The notes: generated by a model not told the origin, from the letters alone. 64,000 nt of DNA from Cohnella hashimotonis (GCF_030014955.1 NZ_JAGRPV010000001.1:2728001-2792000), one strand, 5' to 3'; counted from the stretch's first letter, positions 26,176 to 34,722 are shown. Numbers and translations: made by a program.

Positions 26176-26257
26176 ACAGTATGGTTTCTCTCCACTCCTA
26201 TCCTAATCCTGAATGCTTCGTGCATTCGGCACCGCCCCTCGTGGCGGTGTTTTTTTT
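26176..26257 (+). ncRNA. Candidate small regulatory RNA (about 80 nt)
   Basis: Transcription from the consensus promoter should start near 26176 and end at the T-run 26250-26257. The predicted RNA has a pyrimidine-rich, apparently unpaired 5' part (about 26184-26210) containing CUCC and CUCCU, which can pair with AGGAG ribosome sites. A small hairpin GAATGC/GCATTC (26211-26227) and the terminator hairpin follow. That is the usual build of Firmicute base-pairing sRNAs. A 57-codon ORF starts at 26181 but runs through the terminator and has no ribosome site. The start point and function are inferred. Confidence 0.6.
26230..26257 (+). terminator. Terminator of the candidate small RNA
   Basis: CACCGCC (26230-26236), loop CCTCGT, GGCGGTG (26243-26249), then eight T (26250-26257). 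It isolates the promoter upstream from the sigma-factor gene. The rest of the gap to 26524 is AT-rich, with a TATAAT at about 26471 lacking a clear -35. Confidence 0.88.
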
Positions 26258-26524
26258 GCCGTTTAAACGGTATAAAAAACGAGAATTGGACATGTTATTC
26301 ATTTCGTTTGACGCCAATTCGCCGCTTACAAGCGTAATATTGAGAAATTTTTAAGGCTAATTTAATTCTTTACCTAGACGTACTATGATACAATGACGAT
26401 ATCTTATGTAAAAAACTGGGGAAGCCGTGATTCTTTTGGCTGCAATCGCAACTTTATGTCCGAGCGCCGGTATAATGTTATGCCAGGCCGAAGACGTCCC
26501 CCGGAAGGTGGAGGTCGCGTTAAA

Positions 26525-27130
26525 ATGATGACCGATTCTCAACTGATTCGGGAAATCAAGGAAGGCAACGCGGAATTGTATTCCGAGTTGATGGCCAAAT
26601 ATCAGAAGAAGATTTTATCTTTTATTTATCATATGCTGCGCGGCGCCAAGCTCGAGATGCTGGCAGAGGACCTGTGCTCGGAGACCTTTTACAAGGCCTA
26701 CCGGAGCCTGCATTCCTTCCGCGAGGTAGACGCTTCGTTTTCCACCTGGCTTTATACGATTTCCCGCAATACTGTGCTGAGCGAGCTGCGCAAGCAAAAG
26801 GCGGCCCATCTGTCGCTTGACGATACGACTTATGTGCCGCTCGCGCCTTATGAAGCGGCGCCTGAGCAGACGCTGCTCCGCAACGAAAAAGTCGCGCTGG
26901 TGCGGGAGGCGATCAACAACCTGCCCGAGAAGCAGCGTTCCGCGCTCGTGCTAAGAGAGTACGAAGGGCTAGATTACCAGGAGATCGCGGGCATCCTTGG
27001 ACAGACGGTAAGCGCGGTCAAGTCGCTATTGTTCCGCGCCAGAGCCAGTGTGAAGATTCAATTGGAAAAGTACTTTCACGAGCCGGAGCCGGCCCTGATG
27101 AAGGTTTACGAGGAGTTGAAGTCAAGATGA
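26525..27130 (+). CDS. ECF-type RNA polymerase sigma factor (SigW-like)
   Basis: Extracytoplasmic-function sigma factor with only regions 2 and 4. I choose ATG 26525 (201 residues), about 10 bases after GGAGGT, rather than the unsupported longer frame from 26393. Region 2 has LAEDLCSETFYKAYRSLHSF and FSTWLYTISRNTVLSELRKQ; region 4 has LPEKQRSALVLREYEGLDYQ followed by EIAGILGQTVSAVKSLLFRA. The stop overlaps the start of a zinc-finger anti-sigma gene, a standard ECF pair. The inducing signal is unknown. Confidence 0.92.
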   Translation: MMTDSQLIREIKEGNAELYSELMAKYQKKILSFIYHMLRGAKLEMLAEDLCSETFYKAYRSLHSFREVDASFSTWLYTISRNTVLSELRKQKAAHLSLDDTTYVPLAPYEAAPEQTLLRNEKVALVREAINNLPEKQRSALVLREYEGLDYQEIAGILGQTVSAVKSLLFRARASVKIQLEKYFHEPEPALMKVYEELKSR

Positions 27131-27726
27131 CCCTGACGTGCGGACACGTTCAGCAGCAGATGGAATCGTACTGGGATCTCGAGGAGGGCGATCCGCAGCG
27201 GCGGGAGATCGATGCGCATGTGGCGGGCTGCCCGTCTTGCGCAGCCGAATTCCATTGGTGGGAGGAGAGCACGGCGCTTATTCGGGAGGTTGCGCTCGAA
27301 GAGTCCTATTCGGTGCCTTCACAGTCCGCCCAGGCGGTCAACGTCAGCGTGATGAGCCGAATTTATGCGGAGGACGGTTGGCTGCTGCCGCCGGCGCGCA
27401 GAGCCTACTCCTTTACCGGTCCGTTCCGCCGAAGGGTCGTCACGATCGTCGCGTGTCTGCTGGCGCTTTGCTGCAGCGGCATCCTGCTCACGCTCTATGA
27501 CCGCATGCACGCAGGCCGTACGCAATCGGCGGGCATTATGGAAGCTGCGGGTACGGGCGAAATGCGGGGCGCGCTCCAGATCGACATGCCCGTTTCCCGC
27601 ATGAGCGATCCGTTTGTGCTGAATTCGTCGCCTGCGATGCCCGGCTATTGGATTATGCTGTCGGTACTCGGCGTACTGGCGGCCTTTCTTATCGTAAACT
27701 GGTATTCGAGGTTAAAAAAAGGATGA
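27127..27726 (+). CDS. Zinc-finger anti-sigma factor
   Basis: Membrane-bound partner expected to hold the upstream ECF sigma factor inactive. 199 residues. The N-terminal cytoplasmic part has the ZAS motif HVAGCPSC (His then CxxC, about residues 31-38). A transmembrane segment lies around residues 103-124 (VVTIVACLLALCCSG), and a second hydrophobic stretch is near the C terminus (YWIMLSVLGVLAAFLIV). The ATGA overlap with the sigma gene indicates coupled synthesis. Confidence 0.88.
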   Translation: MTLTCGHVQQQMESYWDLEEGDPQRREIDAHVAGCPSCAAEFHWWEESTALIREVALEESYSVPSQSAQAVNVSVMSRIYAEDGWLLPPARRAYSFTGPFRRRVVTIVACLLALCCSGILLTLYDRMHAGRTQSAGIMEAAGTGEMRGALQIDMPVSRMSDPFVLNSSPAMPGYWIMLSVLGVLAAFLIVNWYSRLKKG

Positions 27727-28307
27727 GCGGCAAAATGAAACTCGGCTTGGTTCGGCATGGCGTCACTTCCTGGAATATAGCCGGCCGGATTCAGGGCGCG
27801 ACGGATATCCCGCTTAGCGCGGAGGGCGAACGGCAAGCCCTTCTGCTGGCGGACAGGCTTCGTAGGGAGCCTGCGACGTGGGACGGCATCGTATGCAGCG
27901 ACCTGATGCGCGCCAGACGCACGGGCGAACTGATCGCGGAGCGATTGGAACTGCCGCTCGTAAGCGACGTCCTCCTGCGCGAACGCAGCTTCGGAGAAGC
28001 GGAGGGCACGACGGAGGACGAGCGCGTAGCGCGTTGGGGCGCGGATTGGCGCGGACGGGTTCCCGGCCAGGAGTCCGATGCGCAAGTGAGGACCAGAGGC
28101 TTGGCTTTCGTAGAGGCGTTCACTGCGAGGCATCCCGGCGAGAGCTGGCTTGTCGTGACGCACGGCAGCTTTTTGGCTCAACTGCTTCAGGCGCTTGACA
28201 GCGGCGTGGACGACAGCCGGATCGCGAACCTGTCGTTGACGATCGTGGAGCGCGAGGACGCCGGTTGGGTGCCTACGCTCCATAATTGCACGGCGCACCT
28301 GAGATGA
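27723..28307 (+). CDS. Histidine phosphatase / phosphoglycerate mutase family protein
   Basis: Small phosphatase-type enzyme of 194 residues from ATG 27723, overlapping the anti-sigma stop; ATG 27735 is an alternative. The catalytic histidine is in LVRHGVTSWNIAGRIQGATD near residue 14, with the second histidine in VVTHGSFLAQLL. The pattern is that of CobC/GpmB-like phosphatases. Its substrate cannot be told. It is apparently cotranscribed with the sigma/anti-sigma pair. Confidence 0.88.
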   Translation: MSGKMKLGLVRHGVTSWNIAGRIQGATDIPLSAEGERQALLLADRLRREPATWDGIVCSDLMRARRTGELIAERLELPLVSDVLLRERSFGEAEGTTEDERVARWGADWRGRVPGQESDAQVRTRGLAFVEAFTARHPGESWLVVTHGSFLAQLLQALDSGVDDSRIANLSLTIVEREDAGWVPTLHNCTAHLR

Positions 28308-28446
28308 CGTGATCTGGATTCGCGTATTGCTTATGGCCGCCTTTTTCAGCCTTTTTCATGCTAGTTTCGGAGGGAAGACTTTGAAGGACTGCATTTGAAG
28401 GACTGTTATCGGCGCGACACGCGAATGGCACGATGCATAATCCCGA

Positions 28447-28476
28447 ACCGACCCGCTTACGCCGGTCGGTTTTTTT
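28447..28476 (+). terminator. Terminator after the phosphatase gene
   Basis: ACCGACC (28447-28453) pairs with GGTCGGT (28464-28470), followed by a run of T to 28476. Upstream, TTTGAAGGACTG is repeated at 28380-28391 and 28394-28405. Nothing else is recognisable in the 255-base gap. Confidence 0.82.
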
Positions 28477-28562
28477 GCGCGCGCCGCCTGCGCGGCGGTT
28501 ACGTTTAAATGCGCGGCATCGCGACGATACTGCTCCTATCAGCGGTTTTAGGAGGGATTCCG

Positions 28563-29819
28563 ATGAATCTGGCGGACATGCTCAGCTATGCGGACATCGC
28601 GCAGTTGTCCGGCATCGCGGAAGTCTATCAATGCGAGTGCAGCAGCCATTCCAAAAACGAGCTGATCCAATCGATCCTGAGCGCCGTGCAACGGCGCGAT
28701 GTGCTGGCTCGGCGCGTCGAAGAAATGAGTATCGGCGATCTTCGGTTTCTAAACTCCCTACTTTTCGAGAAGCGGGAAGCTTACAGTCTGGAGGACTTGA
28801 CCGCAAGAGCCGCGCTTGCGGCAGACGCCGCACCTTCTCATGCAGGCGGACAGCAGCCGACGGCGCAGACGGCCATGGCCAAACCCAGCGCCGCCGGCGA
28901 GAACGGCAGCTCAAAAAAAGCGTCGGCAGGCACACGAAAAAAAGCCAAAAAGCCGGAGGAGCCGAAGAGTCCCGCTGACGAAAGAAGAAGCGCGATCGCC
29001 AGGTTCAAGCGCTATGGCTGGCTGTTCGGAGGCATTACACAGCAGACGCGGTATTTGTACCATGTTCCGGAGGACGTGAAAAAAAAGCTGTGCGGCGCCA
29101 TTGAAGATCAATTTCGACTAACAGTCGAACTTCGCGACGAACCGCAAGCCTATCGCGACGAGCGAGGCATGATGGCCGGGGACCTCGTCCGGATGCTCAA
29201 GTATGTCAGAGATTACGATACGCCGCTGACAACCGAAGGCTACCTTTACAAGAGGCAGCTGCAGCAGCTGCTCGACACGTTCTCGGTGATGGAGCAGGCG
29301 CCCGCCAAGACGGCTTTCCGCTTCGGATACGGGCGGCGGTTCAAGGAATATCCGGAACGGTTTTCGCTGCTCTACGACTATGCCTACTATTCCGGCTTGC
29401 TCCTTGAAGAAGAAAGCGAACTGCGGCTCTCGGAGCGGGGAAGGGAGATGGCAGACGGCAGTGCCGCATGCGATCCCGCGGATTTGTATCGGTTCTGGCT
29501 GCGTCTTTACAAGCTTCCGGTGCCGAATCTGCAGGCGCTGGCCCAGTGGGTCATGCGGCTGTCGAGGCATTCTTGGGTAACCGTCTCGTCGCTTGAAACA
29601 ACGCTGCTTCCGCTCGTGAAGCCTTACTATTACGACTCGGAAAAAAGCGTATTCGAACAACGCACGCTGGCGATGATGCTTCATCTGGGTTTGCTAAGGC
29701 TCGGGGAATCGGCAATGGGAGAGGCGGTCGTCACGATGACGCCGCAAGGCGTCGTGCTCGTGGCGGGGAGCGAGGTCGGATTCGAGGATGCGCTGCCCTG
29801 GTCGTACGGCGCCATTTGA
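28563..29819 (+). CDS. Uncharacterised 418-residue protein with Lys/Ala-rich linker
   Basis: I choose ATG 28563 (GGAGGG six bases upstream) over 28509. The first 65 residues (MNLADMLSYADIAQLSGIAE, then HSKNELIQSILSAVQRRD) look like a small helical SAP- or Rho-N-like nucleic-acid binding module. A charged low-complexity linker follows at about 100-150 (KKASAGTRKKAKKPEEPK). A larger domain of about 260 residues has alternating helices resembling winged-helix repeats. It takes the place of the TPR gene ypiA in the B. subtilis order. No catalytic motif seen; a DNA- or RNA-binding role is a guess from composition. Confidence 0.75.
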   Translation: MNLADMLSYADIAQLSGIAEVYQCECSSHSKNELIQSILSAVQRRDVLARRVEEMSIGDLRFLNSLLFEKREAYSLEDLTARAALAADAAPSHAGGQQPTAQTAMAKPSAAGENGSSKKASAGTRKKAKKPEEPKSPADERRSAIARFKRYGWLFGGITQQTRYLYHVPEDVKKKLCGAIEDQFRLTVELRDEPQAYRDERGMMAGDLVRMLKYVRDYDTPLTTEGYLYKRQLQQLLDTFSVMEQAPAKTAFRFGYGRRFKEYPERFSLLYDYAYYSGLLLEEESELRLSERGREMADGSAACDPADLYRFWLRLYKLPVPNLQALAQWVMRLSRHSWVTVSSLETTLLPLVKPYYYDSEKSVFEQRTLAMMLHLGLLRLGESAMGEAVVTMTPQGVVLVAGSEVGFEDALPWSYGAI

Positions 29820-29956
29820 AAGAGAACCGGCGCTTGCCGGCATCCTTATCGACATATGGATCCAAACAATAAAATTGACGTTGCGGCAGAGACCGCTAAA
29901 TACGCGCGGGGCATACATAGAAGAAGGATGCCTTGCGAAGATCAGGAGGGCAACCC

Positions 29957-30136
29957 ATGGACATTAGAATCGCATACGAGACGATGCTCGGCCTCGCGGC
30001 CGAAATGACGCTTGACGAGGCGCTGCGTAAATACCGCAAGGAGCAGTTGTACGGCGAGATCGACCACGCGCTCGAAGAAGGAGATTCCGAATCGTTCCTG
30101 CGGTTGACCGAAGAGCTCAAAGCCATTCTTCATTAG
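29957..30136 (+). CDS. ypiB: IDEAL-domain protein (YpiB C-terminal-like)
   Basis: 59 residues from ATG 29957, with AGGAGGG seven bases upstream. The sequence MDIRIAYETMLGLAAEMTLD, then LRKYRKEQLYGEIDHALEEG and DSESFLRLTEELKAIL, matches the short IDEAL domain found at the end of B. subtilis YpiB and related proteins; it mediates protein contacts. Here only that domain is present, so the protein is much shorter than YpiB (about 180 residues). Position just before ypiF and qcrA is conserved. Confidence 0.8.
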   Translation: MDIRIAYETMLGLAAEMTLDEALRKYRKEQLYGEIDHALEEGDSESFLRLTEELKAILH

Positions 30137-30161
30137 GACAGCCGCCGGCTAATCAGGCAGG

Positions 30162-30192
30162 CTCGCTCCCGCGACGGGACGAGTCTGTTTTT
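30162..30192 (+). terminator. Possible terminator between ypiB-like and ypiF
   Basis: CTCG and CCCG (30162-30165, 30168-30171) pair with CGGG and CGAG (30075-type order at 30175-30178 and 30180-30183) with small internal bulges, then TCTGTTTTT. Imperfect stem, so only modest support. Confidence 0.35.
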
Positions 30193-30292
30193 GCTGGACG
30201 GGGGCCAGGACAAAAAATGGCTTGCATGCGCGCCCAAATCGGTTAGGATAGAGGAAGCATGCGGAAGGAAGCAAGGAAGGAAGGTAGTAGCG

Positions 30293-30715
30293 ATGAGATT
30301 CAGCGAGTTCGACGAAAACAATTGGAGCGACCTGCAGCCGTATCTGGACACCGCGGTGATTCCCGTGACGGGACTGCAAGGCGGGGAGCGGCCTCCGGAC
30401 GCGGCCGAGCTCGTCGGCGCGGCGGGAGATTGGCTTGCGCCGATCGAATCGGCTTTCAAGGGCAGGACGGTCACCTATCCGGCCCACCATTATGTCGGCC
30501 CGGGCGATGAAGCGCCGCTCGACGCAGTTTGTGCCCGGCTCAAGTCCGGCGGCTTTAAATTCGTGATCGTCGTGTCGGGCAAGTCCGGCTGGGACAAGAC
30601 GGGCGTGCCGTCGGCGGACCTTTTCGCCTGCCCGACGGAAGAAGTGAGCGAGCCTGATGCAGAAACGCTGCGACGAAGCGTGTCGGAAATGTGGAAGCGG
30701 GCGGCGCAGGCTTGA
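30293..30715 (+). CDS. ypiF: DUF2487 family protein (YpiF)
   Basis: 140 residues from ATG 30293, with GGAAGGT upstream. MRFSEFDENNWSDLQPYLDT, the LPAHHY-like TYPAHHYVGPG stretch, and DLFACPTEEVSEPDAETLRR match the uncharacterised YpiF/DUF2487 family. It is placed immediately before qcrA in B. subtilis as well. Function is unknown; the proximity may reflect a role with the Qcr complex, but nothing in the sequence shows it. The long frame from 30191 has no start support. Confidence 0.82.
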   Translation: MRFSEFDENNWSDLQPYLDTAVIPVTGLQGGERPPDAAELVGAAGDWLAPIESAFKGRTVTYPAHHYVGPGDEAPLDAVCARLKSGGFKFVIVVSGKSGWDKTGVPSADLFACPTEEVSEPDAETLRRSVSEMWKRAAQA

Positions 30716-30856
30716 ACCGGTCCGGAACCGCGGGCTGAATAGGATCGATGGAACGGGGCATAACAAATGCATGTTCAGCCTCGGTTAAATGTGACAAAAT
30801 GACAACATTTTAGTTCGTGCAATTCCGAGATGTGTCCAAATCGGGAACTGGAATTC

Positions 30857-30885
30857 TTGACGCTCTTTGACACGTGGGATATTAT
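30857..30885 (+). promoter_or_regulatory. Sigma-A promoter of the qcr operon
   Basis: TTGACG (30857-30862), 17-base spacer, TATTAT (30880-30885), 73 bases before the qcrA ATG. Confidence 0.78.
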
Positions 30886-30958
30886 AGGTATGTCCTTGTG
30901 AACAAAAGGTGAAAGTCCGTATCGGACGCGATTTTGGTGGGCAAAGGGGGTAGAAAAA

Positions 30959-31492
30959 ATGGACCACAATCAGCAGCACGAAACCTCGCATAAGCCGATC
31001 AAGCGCAATGAAATGACAAGACGTCAATTTCTATCTTATACGCTCGGCGGAGCTACTGCATTCATGGCGGGCGGCGCGATCATCCCGATGCTGCGCTTCG
31101 CTGTAGACCCGCTTTTGCAGAAGAAGGCTGAGACCGCTTTCGTCAAGGCGATCGAGGAGAAAGACGTGACCAAGGAGCCGAAGAGCATCGACTTCAAGGT
31201 TCACCAGGTCGACGGGTGGTACGAGAGCGACCCGAAGCTCCAAGCTTTCGTAGCGAAGGGCGACGACGGCAAGATTTTCGCGCTGTCCCCGGTGTGCAAG
31301 CACTTGGGCTGCACGATCAGCTGGAGCGGCGAAGAAGCGCCGGATCTGTATCACTGCCCTTGCCACGGTGCAAGATATACAAAAGACGGCAAAAATCTCA
31401 AGGTGGCGCCGAAGCCGCTTGACGAATACCAAGTCAAGGTAGAGAACGGCTGGGTATATCTCGGACCGCTTGAATCGAACACACGGGTATAG
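30959..31492 (+). CDS. qcrA: Menaquinol:cytochrome c reductase Rieske iron-sulfur subunit
   Basis: Rieske [2Fe-2S] subunit of the bc-type complex, facing the outside of the membrane. 177 residues. A twin-arginine-type anchor, TRRQFLSYTLGGATAFMAGG (about residues 20-39), is followed by the soluble domain. The cluster ligands are visible in CKHLGCTISW and CPCHGARYTKDG. First gene of qcrABC. Confidence 0.96.
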   Translation: MDHNQQHETSHKPIKRNEMTRRQFLSYTLGGATAFMAGGAIIPMLRFAVDPLLQKKAETAFVKAIEEKDVTKEPKSIDFKVHQVDGWYESDPKLQAFVAKGDDGKIFALSPVCKHLGCTISWSGEEAPDLYHCPCHGARYTKDGKNLKVAPKPLDEYQVKVENGWVYLGPLESNTRV

Positions 31493-31510
31493 AAGGAGGG
31501 CGTCTCGTCC

Positions 31511-32182
31511 ATGTTTAAAGGCATGTATAACTGGATTGACGAACGTCTCGATGTTACGCCGATGTGGAGAGATATCGCGGACCACGAGGTGCCTGAGCAT
31601 GTTAACCCGGCTCACCATTTCTCCGCGTTCGTATATTGCTTCGGCGGACTGACGTTCTTTATTACCGTCATCCAGATCCTTTCGGGGATGTTTCTTACGA
31701 TGTACTACGTGCCGGATATCATCAACGCGTATTACAGCGTCGACTATCTGCAGCACCAGGTCGCCTTCGGCGTTATCGTCCGGGGCATGCACCACTGGGG
31801 CGCAAGCCTCGTTATCGTTATGATGTTCCTACATACGCTTCGGGTCTTCTTTACCGGCTCCTACAAGGCGCCGCGCGAGATGAACTGGGTCGTTGGGATG
31901 CTCATTTTCTTCGTCATGCTGGGACTGGGCTTCACCGGTTACCTGCTTCCGTGGGACAACAAAGCATACTTTGCAACCAAGGTAGGCATGGAGATTGCGG
32001 GTTCGGTCCCGTGGATCGGCGGATATATCAAGGAGTTGCTGGCCGGCGGCACGATCGTCGGCGCGCAGACGCTGACTCGATTCTTCGCGATTCACGTGTT
32101 CTTCCTGCCCGGCGTGCTGCTCACGCTGCTTGCCGCACACTTCTTCATGATTCGCAAACAGGGCATTTCCGGGCCGCTGTAA
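31511..32182 (+). CDS. qcrB: Menaquinol:cytochrome c reductase cytochrome b subunit
   Basis: b6-type cytochrome with four membrane helices carrying two hemes and the quinol site. 223 residues. HHFSAFVYCFGGLTFFI is the first helix; GVIVRGMHHWGASLVIVMMF and HTLRVFFTGSYKAPREMNWV carry histidine ligands; the last helix has FFAIHVFFLPGVLLTLLAAH. Ribosome site GGAGGG 10 bases before ATG 31511. Confidence 0.97.
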   Translation: MFKGMYNWIDERLDVTPMWRDIADHEVPEHVNPAHHFSAFVYCFGGLTFFITVIQILSGMFLTMYYVPDIINAYYSVDYLQHQVAFGVIVRGMHHWGASLVIVMMFLHTLRVFFTGSYKAPREMNWVVGMLIFFVMLGLGFTGYLLPWDNKAYFATKVGMEIAGSVPWIGGYIKELLAGGTIVGAQTLTRFFAIHVFFLPGVLLTLLAAHFFMIRKQGISGPL

Positions 32183-32201
32183 GAGAGAGGAGTGGCAAGC
32201 A

Positions 32202-33071
32202 TTGGCACATGGTAAAGGCAATTCTAACGAGAAGATCGTATACGTAGGCGACTCGCGCATTCGCAAGCCGCACCCGGACAAGCCGGCTCCGCCGGACTAC
32301 ACGGCGTTTCCCGGCAAGTCCGAAGCGTTTATCCCGAACTTCCTGCTGAAGGAATGGATGGCGGGCGTCGTCGTGCTCGTAGGCTTCCTGACGCTGACGA
32401 TCGCGGAGCCCGCTCCGCTCGGCTATCCGGCGAACCCGCTTAACGGCGCGTTCATTCCGATGCCGGACTGGTACTTCCTTTTCATTTATCAGCTGCTGAA
32501 GTATCCGTACACGTCCGAGAACTACATCGTGCTCGGCACGATTGGACTTCCGGCGATCTTGTTCGGCGCGCTATTCCTCGCTCCGTTCCTCGATACGGGC
32601 AAGGAGCGCAGATTCTATCGCCGTCCGATCGCAAGCTCGCTCATGTTCGTGACGTTGATCGCCAGCGTATACCTGACTTGGGTATCGTGGCATCACTACA
32701 CCAAGGAGCTTGAAGCGAACGGCACCATCCCCGAGCATATCGAGCGGGAGATGAAATCCGAAGAGCAGATCGCCGAGGGTAAAGGCCGTTACATCTACGG
32801 CAAGGAAAAGGTGCCTGCGTTGGTCGCGCCTGAGGACGAAGCGTTCTCCGTCACGATGAAGGCGCAGTGTATCGCTTGCCACGGCACCGAGCTGCAAGGT
32901 CAAGTCGGTCCGATGCTGGCGGGAATCGGCGACACGCTGAATCACGATCAGATCAAAGAGATCGTCACCAACGGTAAAGACGGGATGCCTGCCTTCAAGG
33001 GTACGCTTTCCGACGAAGAGATCGACAAGGTCGCGACTTGGCTGGCGAAGCAGAAGGCCGCAACCGAATAA
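32202..33071 (+). CDS. qcrC: Menaquinol:cytochrome c reductase cytochrome b/c subunit
   Basis: Fusion of subunit IV (three helices) with a C-terminal cytochrome c domain, as in Bacillus QcrC. TTG start at 32202 after GAGAGAGGAG; 289 residues. The quinol-site motif PMPDWYFLF is near residue 86, and the covalent heme motif CIACH is at 223-227 with the distal methionine in DGMPAFKG. It receives electrons from the Rieske protein and passes them to a cytochrome c or oxidase. Confidence 0.96.
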   Translation: MAHGKGNSNEKIVYVGDSRIRKPHPDKPAPPDYTAFPGKSEAFIPNFLLKEWMAGVVVLVGFLTLTIAEPAPLGYPANPLNGAFIPMPDWYFLFIYQLLKYPYTSENYIVLGTIGLPAILFGALFLAPFLDTGKERRFYRRPIASSLMFVTLIASVYLTWVSWHHYTKELEANGTIPEHIEREMKSEEQIAEGKGRYIYGKEKVPALVAPEDEAFSVTMKAQCIACHGTELQGQVGPMLAGIGDTLNHDQIKEIVTNGKDGMPAFKGTLSDEEIDKVATWLAKQKAATE

Positions 33072-33085
33072 GACTTGCGATCAAA

Positions 33086-33114
33086 GGGCCTGACCGGCAT
33101 GGTCAGGCCCTTTT
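33086..33114 (+). terminator. Terminator of the qcr operon
   Basis: GGGCCTGACC (33086-33095), loop GGCAT, GGTCAGGCCC (33101-33110), then TTTT. Ten perfect base pairs, 15 bases after qcrC. Confidence 0.85.
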
Positions 33115-33144
33115 CCAGATTTTTGAGATGGCCGAGGTGCTTGA

Positions 33145-33813
33145 ATGGATCTGAATGTATTGCTGTCGCGCCGCTTTTTGACGCAAAATTGGGTAATGAC
33201 GCTGCTCATGGTCTTTTATGTGTTCGGTACGATATACGGCTATTACTGGTACAAAAACCAGCTGGTAGACACGATGCAGACGCATCCTGCCTGGCAGCTG
33301 CCCTTCGTGCCGGACAGTCCGACGGCTTCGGCGTTCTTTACGATTGCGGCGTTATGGCTCTGGCTGTCGCCTTTAGGCACGGGGGCAAGCAAGCTGACGT
33401 CAGGCGTGCGGGGCGTCATCGAGGCACTCGCAGTCGTCACTTCTATTAAATACGGAATCTGGGCGACAATCATCATTTTCGCGAGTGCAGCCTATGGCAG
33501 CCCGATCGTTTGGCAGGACTGGATGCTCATCGTCTCGCATATGTCCATGGCGGTATGCGCTGTCGTTTACGGCCGTTTTTTCCTGTACGGGACCGTTGCG
33601 CTCGGCATCGCAGCCGCGTGGACGCTGCTCAACGATACCGTCGATTACAGCTTCGGTGTGTATCCGAGCCTGCCGCAGTCCCTCGACGACCGGCTGCTTG
33701 GCGTGGCGATATTCACCTTTGCACTGACGATCTTCAGTATCGGCATAGCAGCCGTCGTATCGTTTGCCAATCAACGCGTCAGACGAACTGCCTCGGTCCG
33801 GGGCGAGGTCTAA
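33145..33813 (+). CDS. ypjA: DUF1405 membrane protein (YpjA)
   Basis: 222-residue integral membrane protein with about six hydrophobic segments, from ATG 33145. The FYVFGTIYGYYWYKNQL segment, the PFVPDSPTASAFFTIAAL motif and AVVTSIKYGIWATIIIF match the DUF1405/YpjA family that follows qcrC in Bacillus. No known function. Confidence 0.9.
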   Translation: MDLNVLLSRRFLTQNWVMTLLMVFYVFGTIYGYYWYKNQLVDTMQTHPAWQLPFVPDSPTASAFFTIAALWLWLSPLGTGASKLTSGVRGVIEALAVVTSIKYGIWATIIIFASAAYGSPIVWQDWMLIVSHMSMAVCAVVYGRFFLYGTVALGIAAAWTLLNDTVDYSFGVYPSLPQSLDDRLLGVAIFTFALTIFSIGIAAVVSFANQRVRRTASVRGEV

Positions 33814-33853
33814 AGATGGACATCCCTTCATAGTTTTTAGAGGAGGGATGTCC

Positions 33854-34708
33854 ATGTCGATGAACGGTGTACGCATACGCATACGCATACGCATGTCGCG
33901 CCGCGCACTCGCGGCAGCCTTATTGATTTTATGGCTTGAGGCCTTGCTCGGCGGACAGGCCGCTGCTGCAGACGGCGAGAAGCTCCTGCGAGATCCGGTC
34001 GACCGTTTCCGCTTGGCGGCGGAGAGCCTTTACAGATCCGTGAGCGACGGCGATCCGCTTGTCGTGCTGCGCAATGTTACGCAGGCGGAAGAAGCGCTGC
34101 TCTCGGTCCCTTCCAAAAGCTTGCCTGCGCCCGAGGCAACTGCTGCGCTAGCTGCCGCCATGGAACGGATGCGGCGAGCTGTATCCGCGCTGTCTCCGGA
34201 CGCGGAAGAGGTGTACGGGGCATCTGCATCGCTGAGACTGGCTGCGGACGCGGTATCTCCGAACGGGCAGGGGTTATGGCTGGATTATCGCAGATTGATG
34301 CGCGAAGATACGGAAGCGCTTCGTACGGCCATCACAAGCGCCGGGGACAGGCCGAGTCCCGAAGCGAAGGAGCGGCTGACTTCCTTAAGCGGCCATTACG
34401 GACTGATAAGGACGGCGGTCGTCGCGACCGGAAGAGGGGAGCAGGCGGAACGCGCGGATGCCGTCATTCGCTATGCGGAACGGATCCTTTCCGCGGACGC
34501 GCCGGATCCGTCTCTGGCGGCCGAGCTCGCGCCCCGGATCGGGGCTGCGATCGAGGGACTGTACCCGCCGGCTGCGGAGGCGCCGACTTCGGGCTCTCTT
34601 GCCGCTGCGCCGCCTGCCGGATTTTTCTCGGCGATCGGCGCTTTTATCCTCACGGTGCTGACTTATTCGGGATGGCGCAAGTACCGGGGAGAGCGGCGCA
34701 ATAAATAA
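33854..34708 (+). CDS. ypjB: YpjB-like sporulation-associated protein
   Basis: 284 residues from ATG 33854, six bases after GGAGGG; ATGs at 33848 and 33860 are alternatives. A signal or anchor segment follows the N-terminal Arg-Ile repeats (about residues 15-36, RRALAAALLILWLEALL). The body is helical, and there is a C-terminal transmembrane segment (FFSAIGAFILTVLTYSG), as in YpjB. Weakly conserved; the assignment rests mainly on its position between ypjA and the YitT-family gene. The RIRIRIR stretch is encoded by a hexamer repeat. Confidence 0.75.
   Translation: MSMNGVRIRIRIRMSRRALAAALLILWLEALLGGQAAAADGEKLLRDPVDRFRLAAESLYRSVSDGDPLVVLRNVTQAEEALLSVPSKSLPAPEATAALAAAMERMRRAVSALSPDAEEVYGASASLRLAADAVSPNGQGLWLDYRRLMREDTEALRTAITSAGDRPSPEAKERLTSLSGHYGLIRTAVVATGRGEQAERADAVIRYAERILSADAPDPSLAAELAPRIGAAIEGLYPPAAEAPTSGSLAAAPPAGFFSAIGAFILTVLTYSGWRKYRGERRNK
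33871..33894. repeat. ACGCAT x4 microsatellite in ypjB
   Basis: Four perfect head-to-tail copies of ACGCAT, in frame, encoding alternating Arg-Ile at the N terminus just before the signal segment. Six-base units keep the frame when copy number changes. Confidence 0.95.
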
Positions 34709-34722
34709 GCGCGGCAATATGC

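Noticed and set aside
26181..26354. 57-codon ORF starting in the candidate small RNA
   Set aside because: No ribosome site, start only a few bases from the expected transcript 5' end, and it runs through a strong terminator.
30896..30903. TTGTGAAC downstream of the qcr promoter, a possible Rex half-site
   Set aside because: A Rex operator needs the inverted partner TTCACAA at the right spacing; it is absent.
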